Below, piece after piece: positions 49,023-56,718 of a stretch of DNA of 64,000 nucleotides; within the stretch, counting starts at the first letter, position 1, and each line of letters opens with the position of its first letter. Origin of the DNA: Streptomyces sp. NBC_00286 (GTDB lineage: Bacteria > Actinomycetota > Actinomycetes > Streptomycetales > Streptomycetaceae); the NCBI RefSeq assembly GCF_036173125.1, contig NZ_CP108054.1, positions 4,898,001 through 4,962,000 of the forward strand. Reading direction: 5' to 3'. The notes under the pieces are model-generated. The model saw only the letters and a list, made by a program, of their open reading frames with translations, made no database searches and was not told where the DNA came from. Both the position numbers and the translations under genes were made by a program.

Positions 49023-51038
49023 TCAGTCCGCCGTCTGCGCCGGGTTCGCCGTGACCCTGCGCAGCAGTGGCCTGCTGGCGGCGATCGTGGCGAGCATCGC
49101 GAGGGTGCCTACCGTCACGCAGAGGGTCAGTTGCAGGGCGCCGGAGGCGTTGATCGTGCTGCCGAATGCCTCGTTGAACTGGAAGGCGCCGTAGACGCCC
49201 ATCCCGGTGGTGCCGCCGGCCAGGACGGCCAGGGGGAGGGCCGTTTCGCGGGTGCGGGCGCGGTCCAGGAGCTTGAGGGGGGTGCCGGCCAGGCGCAGGA
49301 GGCCGTAGACGCGGCGGCGGTCTAGGACGTTCGCGGCGGCGGTCAGGCCGGCGGAGACGGCGGCGACCAGGAAGCTCATGGCCAGGGTGGCGGTGCTGAC
49401 CATGCCGATGCGGTTCACGGGGACGTTGTCGAAGGCGCCGGCGTAGTCCTGGGTGAACGGCGGCCGGCCTGCCGCGACGGGGGTCAACGCGGTGGCGGCG
49501 GCGTCGAGTTGGTCCTCGCCGCCCGAGACCTGGGCGATCAGGCCCGGGCTGCCGCTCAGCAGGGTGAGGTAGTCGTCCTCGGACGGGGCGGTGACCGTGG
49601 CCTTGACGCCCGCCTCGCGCAGCAGCGTGCGGGCTTCGGTGACGGCGCGCTGGGTGGCCGCGGAGTCCGCGGTCAGCACCGCGACCTGGCCCTGCCGGTC
49701 GGGGCCGCCGTCGAACTGCAGCTGGCTGACCGAGAAGAACCCGGCGACGAAGCCGGCCAGGACCAGGCCGCTGACGGTGCGCCAGGCGCCGCCGGGGTCG
49801 TCGCTGAGCCGACGGGCCGCCAGCAGGGTCGCCGGGCGGCGGGCGTAACGGCCCACAACGCGGCCCAGCCGGTCCACGACCCAGGGGCCGAAGACCCAGA
49901 ACGCGCCGTAGAACAGCGCCAGCAGCGCGAGCATCTGGCGGGGACCGAGCTGGCCGCCCTTTGTGGTGAGGAAGACATAGCCCAGCGTCCCGGCGAACAG
50001 TACGAGCCGGATCATGCGGGTGCGGCGCGGGTTGGCCTGCTGGGCGACGCCCAGCGGGGAGGTGGCGACCTGGCGCAGCATCGTCACCGCGCTGACCGTG
50101 ATGAGCGCCGTCACCGCTAGCACCACGGCCGCGAACCAGGGCAGCCCCACCCACAGTTGACCCGTGTACCAGCCGCCGACGCCGTACGGGATCTCGGCGA
50201 GCGCGGGCAGCAGCGCCACGTACGCGAGGGCGCCGGTCAGAGCTCCGGCCCCGCCCACGGCCGCCGCCTCGGCGGCCGTCATGGCGATGATCTGCCGCGG
50301 GGTCGCCCCGGCCAGCCGCAGTGCGGCGAGCCGCTGCTCACGCCGGGCCGCGCCCAGCCGTCCGGCCGCCGCGGCGAGCACGATCACGGGCATCACCAGC
50401 AGGGCCACGCCGAGTACGGCCATCTGCTGGTCGAAGGAGGTGAACAGGCTCGCCCTGGTGGAGGTGAATCCTGCGACCTCGGCGCGCTCGGTCTGCCCCT
50501 CGTCGAAGAAGTTGCCGCCCTCGGCCGCCTTGGACACCGCCTCGTCGGACGATGCCCGTCCCACGACGGCGACGAGTTCGTCGGGGGAGGCGAGTCCGGC
50601 CGCGCCGAGCGTGCCGTACGACGCGGGCTTCGGGAGCCGGTCGGCCAGCTGGTTCGCGGGCAGCTCGCGCATCAGCTCGGCCAGCGCCGGGGATACGTAC
50701 ACCTCGCCCCGCTTCGGGAAGCTGCTCAGGCCGGGCGGGGCGGGCGTGGCCTTGCGGTCGGGCAGCTGAGCCAACGAGACGACGGTGACGGGCTTGTGGC
50801 GTACGTACGTCGTGGCGAGCGCCTGGACGGCGGTGGCCTGCTTCGCCGGTACGGCGTCGGGCGTACGCCAGTCAGTGCGGTCGGCACGCTCGCCGGAACC
50901 GAGGCTGACGGCGATCATCATCAACAGCACAAACGCGCTGACGGCGGCGACCACAGCGGCCAGCAACTGGCTCTGCAGGCCACGACGACCGGACGCCCGG
51001 GCAAGATGCCAGGTCAGGGGCAGAACGGGGGAACGCAT
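49023..51038 (-). CDS. FtsX/MacB-like ABC transporter permease
   Basis: A 671-residue membrane protein with the FtsX-type permease fold in two halves. The first TM is near residue 30 (LLAAVVAAVSAFVLLMMIAV). The FtsX domains have the pattern REQRLAALRLAGATPRQIIA (about 245-265) and, in the second half, RRRVYGLLRLAGTPLKLLDR. A large extracytoplasmic loop lies between about 55 and 215. ATG 51038 has GGAGACC upstream. It works with the ATPase 68 bases upstream, in an exporter or mechanotransmission complex; the cargo is unknown. Confidence 0.87.
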   Translation of the reverse strand: MRSPVLPLTWHLARASGRRGLQSQLLAAVVAAVSAFVLLMMIAVSLGSGERADRTDWRTPDAVPAKQATAVQALATTYVRHKPVTVVSLAQLPDRKATPAPPGLSSFPKRGEVYVSPALAELMRELPANQLADRLPKPASYGTLGAAGLASPDELVAVVGRASSDEAVSKAAEGGNFFDEGQTERAEVAGFTSTRASLFTSFDQQMAVLGVALLVMPVIVLAAAAGRLGAARREQRLAALRLAGATPRQIIAMTAAEAAAVGGAGALTGALAYVALLPALAEIPYGVGGWYTGQLWVGLPWFAAVVLAVTALITVSAVTMLRQVATSPLGVAQQANPRRTRMIRLVLFAGTLGYVFLTTKGGQLGPRQMLALLALFYGAFWVFGPWVVDRLGRVVGRYARRPATLLAARRLSDDPGGAWRTVSGLVLAGFVAGFFSVSQLQFDGGPDRQGQVAVLTADSAATQRAVTEARTLLREAGVKATVTAPSEDDYLTLLSGSPGLIAQVSGGEDQLDAAATALTPVAAGRPPFTQDYAGAFDNVPVNRIGMVSTATLAMSFLVAAVSAGLTAAANVLDRRRVYGLLRLAGTPLKLLDRARTRETALPLAVLAGGTTGMGVYGAFQFNEAFGSTINASGALQLTLCVTVGTLAMLATIAASRPLLRRVTANPAQTAD

Positions 51039-51106
51039 GGGGTCTCCAGGAGGGTGGCATCGGCGGGCGACCGGCTACTCGCGGTCCCCTGGGGTGGGCT
51101 GGGCGG

Positions 51107-51790
51107 TCAAGCCACCGTGTACTGGCTGTAGTTGCTGATCCGGCCGTCCCGTACCTGGAGGATCCGGTGGCAGTGGGCGGCGACGTCCGCATCGTGCGTG
51201 ACCATCACCAGGGCGGCGCCCTGGGCGCGGGTCACGGAGGTGAGGAGCTGGATGACCTCGGTGCTGGTGTTCTGGTCCAGGGCGCCGGTCGGCTCGTCGG
51301 CGAAGACCACGTCCGGTTCGACGACGAGCGCGCGGGCGATGGCGACGCGCTGCGCCTGGCCGCCAGAAAGCTGACCGGGGCGCCGGCGCTCCAGGCCCTC
51401 GAGCCCGAGCGGCGCGAACCAGCGACGGGCCCGCTCGACGGCCGCCTTACGGGGGACACCCTCCAGCATCAGCGGCAGCGCGACGTTCTCCTCGGCGGGT
51501 AGCTCCGGCAGCAGTTGGCCGAACTGGAAGACGAAGCCGAAGCGCTTACGGCGCAGGGCGCTGAGCCGGTTCTCGCCGAGGTTGTCGATGCGCTCGTCGC
51601 CCAACATCACCCGGCCGCCGTCGGGGCGGATGACCCCGGCGAGGACATGCAGGAGCGTCGACTTACCGGAACCCGACGGCCCCATGATCGCCAGGGAGTC
51701 ACGCTCGCGGACCTCCACGTCCACGCCCGCGAGGGCCATGGTGGAGCCGTACTTCTTGATGAGGCCGTAACCGGCCAGGACGGTGCTCAT
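51107..51790 (-). CDS. MacB/LolD-like ABC transporter ATPase
   Basis: A 227-residue ATPase: Walker A GPSGSGKSTLLHVLAG (37-52), FGFVFQFGQLLPELPAEENV (Q-loop), LSGGQAQRVAIARAL, VVFADEPTGALDQNTSTEVI and MVTHDADVAAHC. The FxFQxxxLLPxLxxxENV and DEPTGALD patterns define the MacB/LolD class that pairs with FtsX-type permeases. Four GATC-containing repeats stand just upstream (51811-51860). Confidence 0.9.
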   Translation of the reverse strand: MSTVLAGYGLIKKYGSTMALAGVDVEVRERDSLAIMGPSGSGKSTLLHVLAGVIRPDGGRVMLGDERIDNLGENRLSALRRKRFGFVFQFGQLLPELPAEENVALPLMLEGVPRKAAVERARRWFAPLGLEGLERRRPGQLSGGQAQRVAIARALVVEPDVVFADEPTGALDQNTSTEVIQLLTSVTRAQGAALVMVTHDADVAAHCHRILQVRDGRISNYSQYTVA

Positions 51791-51810
51791 GATGCGTCAG
51801 CCCTCTCGGA

Positions 51811-51860
51811 TGCGTGATCGGGTGCGTGATCGGGGTGCGTGATCGGGGTGCGTGATCGGT
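51811..51860. repeat. 12-13 bp tandem repeat upstream of an ABC operon
   Basis: TGCGTGATCGGG, then TGCGTGATCGGGG twice and TGCGTGATCGGT run head to tail, 21 bases before the ATPase start. Each unit centres on TGATC. The array may carry regulator sites or be simple slippage. Confidence 0.85.
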
Positions 51861-51880
51861 CATCCCCCGGGGCCGGCTTC

Positions 51881-52249
51881 TCAGCGCTCGAACTTCCAGG
51901 TGACGGACGAGTCCGACGCCTTCACCACGGACACGGGAATGGACACCTTCTTGCCGTCTTCGCCCTTGCCGGTGCAGGTCACCTTGGTGCCGGTCACGGC
52001 TTTCAGGTCCGGGCAGCTCACCCCGGACACGTCGCCGCCGACCCAGGGCAGCGGGTGGTACTTGTTCTCGGTGCGGGCGCCGACGATGGTGCCGGACAGC
52101 GCCTTGTGACCGTTCACCTTCGCTTCCATCGTGGGGTGGTCGAGAGCGGTGGTGGACTCGGTGCCGGCCAGCAGATAGGTGCCGATACCGCCGACGGCGA
52201 CCACGGCGGCCGCCCCACCGACGAGGCTGACGAGGGCCTTGCGCTGCAT
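51881..52249 (-). CDS. Secreted/membrane-anchored DUF4333-like protein
   Basis: A 122-residue protein with an N-terminal signal or anchor (LVSLVGGAAAVVAVGGIGTY) and an extracytoplasmic domain with two Cys (SGVSCPDLKAVTGTKVTCTG) and the ending SVTWKFER, the pattern of DUF4333 proteins of actinomycetes. ATG 52249 is preceded by a GAGT-rich leader. It lies upstream of the ATPase gene, separated by the 13-bp repeats. Function unknown. Confidence 0.75.
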   Translation of the reverse strand: MQRKALVSLVGGAAAVVAVGGIGTYLLAGTESTTALDHPTMEAKVNGHKALSGTIVGARTENKYHPLPWVGGDVSGVSCPDLKAVTGTKVTCTGKGEDGKKVSIPVSVVKASDSSVTWKFER

Positions 52250-52607
52250 GACGTACTCCTGAACTCAGAGGAATGGAGCCCCAGTTGGCCGGGGGCTGGT
52301 CCCTGCTGGCCGTGGGGAGGAAGTGGCTCCACTCTCGCCCGCGGGCCCGGGCGCGCGCCTCAGCCGAACGGTCAGAAGCCGTCGGGCTTCACGCGTCAGC
52401 TCCTCGGCCATTCGGCCGAGGCTCGCGCCGACGGCCCTCACTTACGGTGACCGCAGGGGGCCGGACGGCCGCGGACGCCCCGGGGTTCATGTGCTGTTGA
52501 CCACGTGCTCGAGGTCGTGGCCGCGTCATGCGCGACGGTTATCGTGGCGAAGCAAATCGAACGTGATGTACGTGATGTACGTGAGCAAGGTTGGCGGAGG
52601 CTGGGAC
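52250..52607. other. Intergenic region before the Ser/Thr kinase
   Basis: The 358 bases between divergent genes contain a perfect 8-bp palindrome CCTCGGCC ATTC GGCCGAGG (52402-52421) and a small duplication GTGATGTAC (52564-52580) near the kinase ribosome site. No gene was recognised. Confidence 0.5.
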
Positions 52608-54257
52608 GTGTCGGACGAGGGACGGCTCATCGCCGGGCGCTACCGGCTGGCCGAACGGATCGGCCGGGGCGGCATGGGCACGGTATGGCGCGCCGAGGAC
52701 GAGGTCCTGGGCCGCCAGATCGCGCTGAAGCGACTGCACGCACACCACCACCTGTCCGACGACGAGCTCGCCACGCTGTACGAGCGCATGCGGCGCGAGG
52801 CGCGCAGCGCGGCCCGTATCACCCACCCCAACGTGGTCGTCGTACACGACGTCGTGGACGACGACGGCCTGCCCTGCATCGTCATGGAGTACGTGCCCTC
52901 GGTCACCCTCGGTGACCTGCTCAAGGACGACCGGACCCTGACGCCCGAGGAGGCGGCCCGGATCGGTCTCGGCATGATCGCCGCCCTGCGCGCCGCCCAC
53001 GCCGCCGGAGTGCTGCACCGCGACGTCAAGCCCGGCAACGTACTGCTCGCCCACGACGACCGCGTGGTCCTCACCGACTTCGGCATCGCCATGACGGACG
53101 GCACCTCGACGCTGACGAAGACCGGCGAGATGGTCGGCTCGATCGACTACATGGCGCCCGAGCGGATGCGGGGCCACACCCCCGGACCGGCCTCGGACCT
53201 GTGGGCGCTGGGCGCCACGCTCCACCAGGCGCTGGAGGGACGGCCACCGTTCCGCAAGGACACGGCGATGGAGACGGCGTACGCCATCGCCACCGACCCC
53301 CTGGGCCCGATGACGCAGGCCGGTCCGCTGGAGCCGCTGATCGAGGCCTTGCTGGTCAAGGACCCGGACGAGCGGCCTACGGCGGAACAGACGGAGCGGG
53401 CGCTGCGGACCGTACGGGCGGGGGAGCCGACGGAGGTGCATGCGTTCGCGGGTACGGGCACGCGGACGGGGTCGGGGTCGGGGTCGGTCACGGGCTCCGC
53501 GACCGGTTCGGCGACGAGCTCGGCGGCCGGTCGGGGCCGGGCGTCGGACGCGTCAGGGGCGACGGACGCGCCGCGCGTGCCCACCAGGACCGAGGACGGC
53601 GGAGACGGCCGCGGCCGGAACCGGAGCCGGGGCGAGGACCGGGGCCGCGGACGCAAGCGCCGCGCCCTGCTCTGGAGCACCGTGGGCGCGACGGTGGCGG
53701 GCGCGGCCGTCGCAGGCACGCTCTACGTGACGGCGTACGAGGGCGGGGCGACCGACGACGCCACGCCGAGCCCCGGTACGACCAGCGCACCGCCGTACAA
53801 GCCGCCGCCCGTGCCCGAGGGCTACCACGTGGTCCGCGACGAGCGCCACGGCGTCTCCTTCCCCATCCCGGACGGCTGGAAGCTCAACAAGACGACCCCC
53901 GAGGGGGTCACCTACATCGACCCGACCAAGAAGGCCGAGATCACGTTCGGCGTCGTGGACCCCGCCGGCTCGCACCCCGTCGAGCACTTCAAGACCATCG
54001 AGGCCAACACCAAGGTCAACTACCCGACGTCGTACCGGAAGCTGCGCATGCAGAAGACGACGTTCCGGGGAGAGCCCGCAGCGATCTGGGAGTTCACCTT
54101 CCAGGGCCGCGCCCGAGCCTTCCGCGCCATCGACCTCGGCTACGGCCGGGAGGGCGCCAAGGAGTACGACATCTACCTCTCGGCCCCGGACGCCCAGTGG
54201 ACGACCTTCCGCCCCGTCTTCGACAAGGTCAGGGACGGCTTCACCACGACGGGCTGA
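52608..54257 (+). CDS. Membrane-anchored Ser/Thr protein kinase
   Basis: A 549-residue PknB-type (Hanks) kinase. The kinase domain spans about 8-265: IGRGGMGTVWRAEDEV (Gly loop, 18-33), catalytic Lys41 in IALKRL, LHRDVKPGNVLL, the DFG motif LTDFGIAM, and GSIDYMAPERM. A Gly/Ser/Arg-rich linker, one span (ALLWSTVGATVAGAAVAGTL, about 358-380) and an extracellular domain of about 150 residues follow (YHVVRDERHGVSFPIPDGWK). There are no PASTA repeats. GTG 52608 has GGAGG seven bases upstream. It likely senses something outside and phosphorylates cytoplasmic proteins. Confidence 0.92.
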   Translation: MSDEGRLIAGRYRLAERIGRGGMGTVWRAEDEVLGRQIALKRLHAHHHLSDDELATLYERMRREARSAARITHPNVVVVHDVVDDDGLPCIVMEYVPSVTLGDLLKDDRTLTPEEAARIGLGMIAALRAAHAAGVLHRDVKPGNVLLAHDDRVVLTDFGIAMTDGTSTLTKTGEMVGSIDYMAPERMRGHTPGPASDLWALGATLHQALEGRPPFRKDTAMETAYAIATDPLGPMTQAGPLEPLIEALLVKDPDERPTAEQTERALRTVRAGEPTEVHAFAGTGTRTGSGSGSVTGSATGSATSSAAGRGRASDASGATDAPRVPTRTEDGGDGRGRNRSRGEDRGRGRKRRALLWSTVGATVAGAAVAGTLYVTAYEGGATDDATPSPGTTSAPPYKPPPVPEGYHVVRDERHGVSFPIPDGWKLNKTTPEGVTYIDPTKKAEITFGVVDPAGSHPVEHFKTIEANTKVNYPTSYRKLRMQKTTFRGEPAAIWEFTFQGRARAFRAIDLGYGREGAKEYDIYLSAPDAQWTTFRPVFDKVRDGFTTTG

Positions 54258-54722
54258 GGCGGCGAAGACGTACAGCCGCAGCACCAGGAAGCGCCCGATA
54301 CCGGCGAGCCCGGAGGCGCCGAGATACACGGCCTGCTCGGTCACCACCCCGGGCGAAGACTGCACCGTGTGGAGAGCGAACATCGCCGCACAGGTCACCA
54401 GATAGGCGGCCGTCGCCGATCCCGCGGACTGCCAGTGCTGACGCCATCCGGCACGCCGCCGGCCCCCGAAGGTGAACCGCGCGTGCAACTCCGTGCACAG
54501 GAGCGTGGAGCCGACGGTGACCAGGGCGTTCGCCAGCGCCCACGGCATCAGCTCGGCCAGCAGTCCGACGGCACCACTGGAGAGGACCCCGATCCCGCCA
54601 CCGCACAAGACGAAGCGGGCGAAAGAAGCGAGAGGGCCGGGGCGTACCGGCGACACAGGCGACACCGACGAAACCGGCGATACGGGCGCGGCCGAACTCG
54701 TGCGTATATCGGCCGCGTTCAT
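53553..54722 (-). CDS. GtrA-like membrane protein, frame running antisense into the kinase gene
   Basis: The first 155 residues form a GtrA-type four-span protein: FARFVLCGGGIGVLSSGAVG, ALANALVTVGSTLLCTELHA, RFTFGGRRRAGWRQ and LAGIGRFLVLRLYVFA. GtrA proteins normally end about there and are linked to polyprenyl-sugar transfer. Here the frame has no stop at that point and continues antisense through the kinase 3' end to 53553, adding about 230 residues of no recognisable fold. Either the natural stop was lost or the tail is meaningless. An Ser/Val/Pro repeat (PVSPVSSVSPVSPV) precedes the first span. Real coding is certain only for about 54258-54722. Confidence 0.6.
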   Translation of the reverse strand: MNAADIRTSSAAPVSPVSSVSPVSPVRPGPLASFARFVLCGGGIGVLSSGAVGLLAELMPWALANALVTVGSTLLCTELHARFTFGGRRRAGWRQHWQSAGSATAAYLVTCAAMFALHTVQSSPGVVTEQAVYLGASGLAGIGRFLVLRLYVFAASARRGEAVPDLVEDGAEGRPLGVRGREVDVVLLGALPAVAEVDGAEGSGAALEGELPDRCGLSPERRLLHAQLPVRRRVVDLGVGLDGLEVLDGVRAGGVHDAERDLGLLGRVDVGDPLGGRLVELPAVRDGEGDAVALVADHVVALGHGRRLVRRCAGRTGARRGVVGRPALVRRHVERACDGRARHRRAHGAPEQGAALASAAPVLAPAPVPAAAVSAVLGPGGHARRVRRP

Positions 54723-54898
54723 AGCGGTTTCCTTCCGGCGGACGGGAGCGTTGAACCTCTGGGATCAACTGCTCCAACCCTGCCGCCACCAGCCCACAAG
54801 CACGATGACGCCCACTCCCGAACCGAAGGTAGGGCTGGCACTACCCCCAAGCCGGGGGCACTCCGCCCAAGCGGCGCCGCAAGGCATCCGCGACCAGC

Positions 54899-54947
54899 TC
54901 AGCGCCCCGCCACCTCAGCGCCCAGCCGCCTCAGCGCCCAGCCGCCT
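54899..54947 (-). repeat. 16-bp tandem repeat spanning the polX stop codon
   Basis: On the minus strand GGCGGCTGGGCGCTGA occurs twice, plus a third degenerate copy. Each ends in TGA, at 54931, 54915 and 54899, 16 bases apart, so stops fall in all three frames. Confidence 0.9.
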
Positions 54948-56715
54948 CCTTGCGCAAGAACCGCCGCAACCGCGCCTCCGGCCACGTGTTGATCACGTCG
55001 TCCTTGGTGAGCCAGCCCCGCTGCGCCGTGCCCACGCCATAACGCATGTTGGCCAGGTGGAGAGCGGCATGTGCGTCGCTGTCCACGGCGAACTTCACGC
55101 CATGCCGCCGCGCCCGCAGGATGTCCTCGTCCCGCAGGTCGAGCCGGTCCGGATGGGCGTTGATCTCCAGGGCCGTACCCGTGCGCGCACAGGCGGCGAA
55201 AACCGCGTCGAGGTCGGCGTCGACCCCCGGCCGCTTCCCGATGATGCGGGTCGTGGGGTGCCCGATGATGTTGACGTACGGGTTCTCGCAGGCCCGGACG
55301 AGGCGTCGGGTCAGCGCCTCGCGCCCCTGGTTGAAGTGCGAGTGCACGGAGGCCACGCACAGGTCGAAGCCGGAGAGGAACTCCGCGGGCCAGTCCACGT
55401 CTCCCTCGGGGTCGATGTTCAACTCGGCTCCGTGCAGGAGGCGCAGTCCCCCGCGTCGGCCACGGGTGCGATACGTGCCGTCCAGGGCCCGTACGCGCTC
55501 CCGCTGGGCCAGCATCCGTTCGTCGGTCATCCGCTGCATGTACAGGTTCGGACCGTGGTCGGTGATCGCGAAATACGCGTAACCACGCCCGGCCGCTGCC
55601 TCGATCATCTCCTCCAGCGGGGCGAGTCCGTCGGTGAGGTCGGTGTGGGTGTGCAGGTCGCCCTTGATGTCCGACTCCTCGACCAGGTCGGGCAGTTCAC
55701 CGTGGAGCCCCGCCTCGATCTCGCCGCGGTCCTCACGCAGCGTCGGCGGGATCCAGGGCAGGCCGAGCCGGGCGTACACCTCCTCCTCGGTCTCGGAGAC
55801 GATCTTCTCGCCGCTCTCGGCGTCGAACAGCCCGTACTCGGAGAGCTTGAGCTTGTGGTGCACGGCCCGTTCGCGGGTGCGGATGTTGTGCGCCTTCGAG
55901 CCGGTGAAGTACTGCAGGGCCGCTCCCCACGAGTCCGGCGGTACGACGCGCAGGTCCACGGACAGGCCCTTGGTGGTGCGGATCGACGTCTTCTTCTCGC
56001 CGTGCGCGATGACTTCGGAGACGTACGGCAGCTCGGTGAACGCCCGCATCAGCCGCGCCGAACTGTCCGCCGCGGCGAGTACGTCGATGTCGCCGATCGT
56101 CTCGCGGAAGCGGCGCAGCGAGCCGGCGTACGTGCAGCGCCGGCAGCCGGTGATGGCGGACAGCTCGGCGACGATGTCGTCGGCGACGTCCATGGCGACG
56201 TCGAGCAGAACGCGGTCGCCGGAGGACTGGAGAAGTTCGATGCCGTGGAGGATGTTCTCCTCCGTCTTCGGCCCGAAGCCCTTCAGGTCGCGCAGCCGTT
56301 CCTCGTGGATGGCGTCGGCCAGCTCCTCGACGGAGGAGATCCCCAGCTCCTCGTACAGGACACAGGCCTTCTTCGGGCCGAGCATGGGGATCTCCGTCAG
56401 CCGCCGGACCCCGGCGGGGATCCGCGAGCGCAGTTCCTCGACGGCGGAGACGCGGCCGCTGCGGAAGTACTCGAGGATCTTCTCGGCGGTGGACTTGCCG
56501 ACGTTGGGGATCTCCTGGAGGCCCTTGAGGTCAAGGGTGGACACGTCGGCGTGGTAGCCGCCGATCGAGCGCGCGGCCTTCTCGTAGACGCGCGTGCGGT
56601 ACGCGTCTCCTCCGGTGATCGAGATCAGGTCCGCGTACTCCTGAAAGAGGGCGGCGACCTCGTCGTTGGAACGAGCCACACCTTCAGAGTAGGCATCCAC
56701 GGCCGGACTATTCAT
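54931..56715 (-). CDS. polX: DNA polymerase/3'-5' exonuclease PolX
   Basis: A 594-residue family X polymerase with PHP domain. The N-terminal helix-hairpin-helix region includes LQEIPNVGKSTAEKILEYF and IPMLGPKKACVLYEELGI. The polymerase nucleotidyltransferase motif is TYAGSLRRFRETIGDIDVLA (GS and DxD), with a later Asp in GLSVDLRVVPPDS. The PHP domain (from about 340) has GDLHTHTDLTDG, FAITDHGPN, LLHGAELNI, CVASVHSHF, NIIGHPTTR, ALEINAHPDR and FAVDSDAHA, all metal ligands present. It acts in DNA repair. ATG 56715 lies three bases after the FtsX stop; a GTG at 56676 is an alternative. Confidence 0.93.
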   Translation of the reverse strand: MNSPAVDAYSEGVARSNDEVAALFQEYADLISITGGDAYRTRVYEKAARSIGGYHADVSTLDLKGLQEIPNVGKSTAEKILEYFRSGRVSAVEELRSRIPAGVRRLTEIPMLGPKKACVLYEELGISSVEELADAIHEERLRDLKGFGPKTEENILHGIELLQSSGDRVLLDVAMDVADDIVAELSAITGCRRCTYAGSLRRFRETIGDIDVLAAADSSARLMRAFTELPYVSEVIAHGEKKTSIRTTKGLSVDLRVVPPDSWGAALQYFTGSKAHNIRTRERAVHHKLKLSEYGLFDAESGEKIVSETEEEVYARLGLPWIPPTLREDRGEIEAGLHGELPDLVEESDIKGDLHTHTDLTDGLAPLEEMIEAAAGRGYAYFAITDHGPNLYMQRMTDERMLAQRERVRALDGTYRTRGRRGGLRLLHGAELNIDPEGDVDWPAEFLSGFDLCVASVHSHFNQGREALTRRLVRACENPYVNIIGHPTTRIIGKRPGVDADLDAVFAACARTGTALEINAHPDRLDLRDEDILRARRHGVKFAVDSDAHAALHLANMRYGVGTAQRGWLTKDDVINTWPEARLRRFLRKEAAGR

Positions 56716-56718
56716 GGT

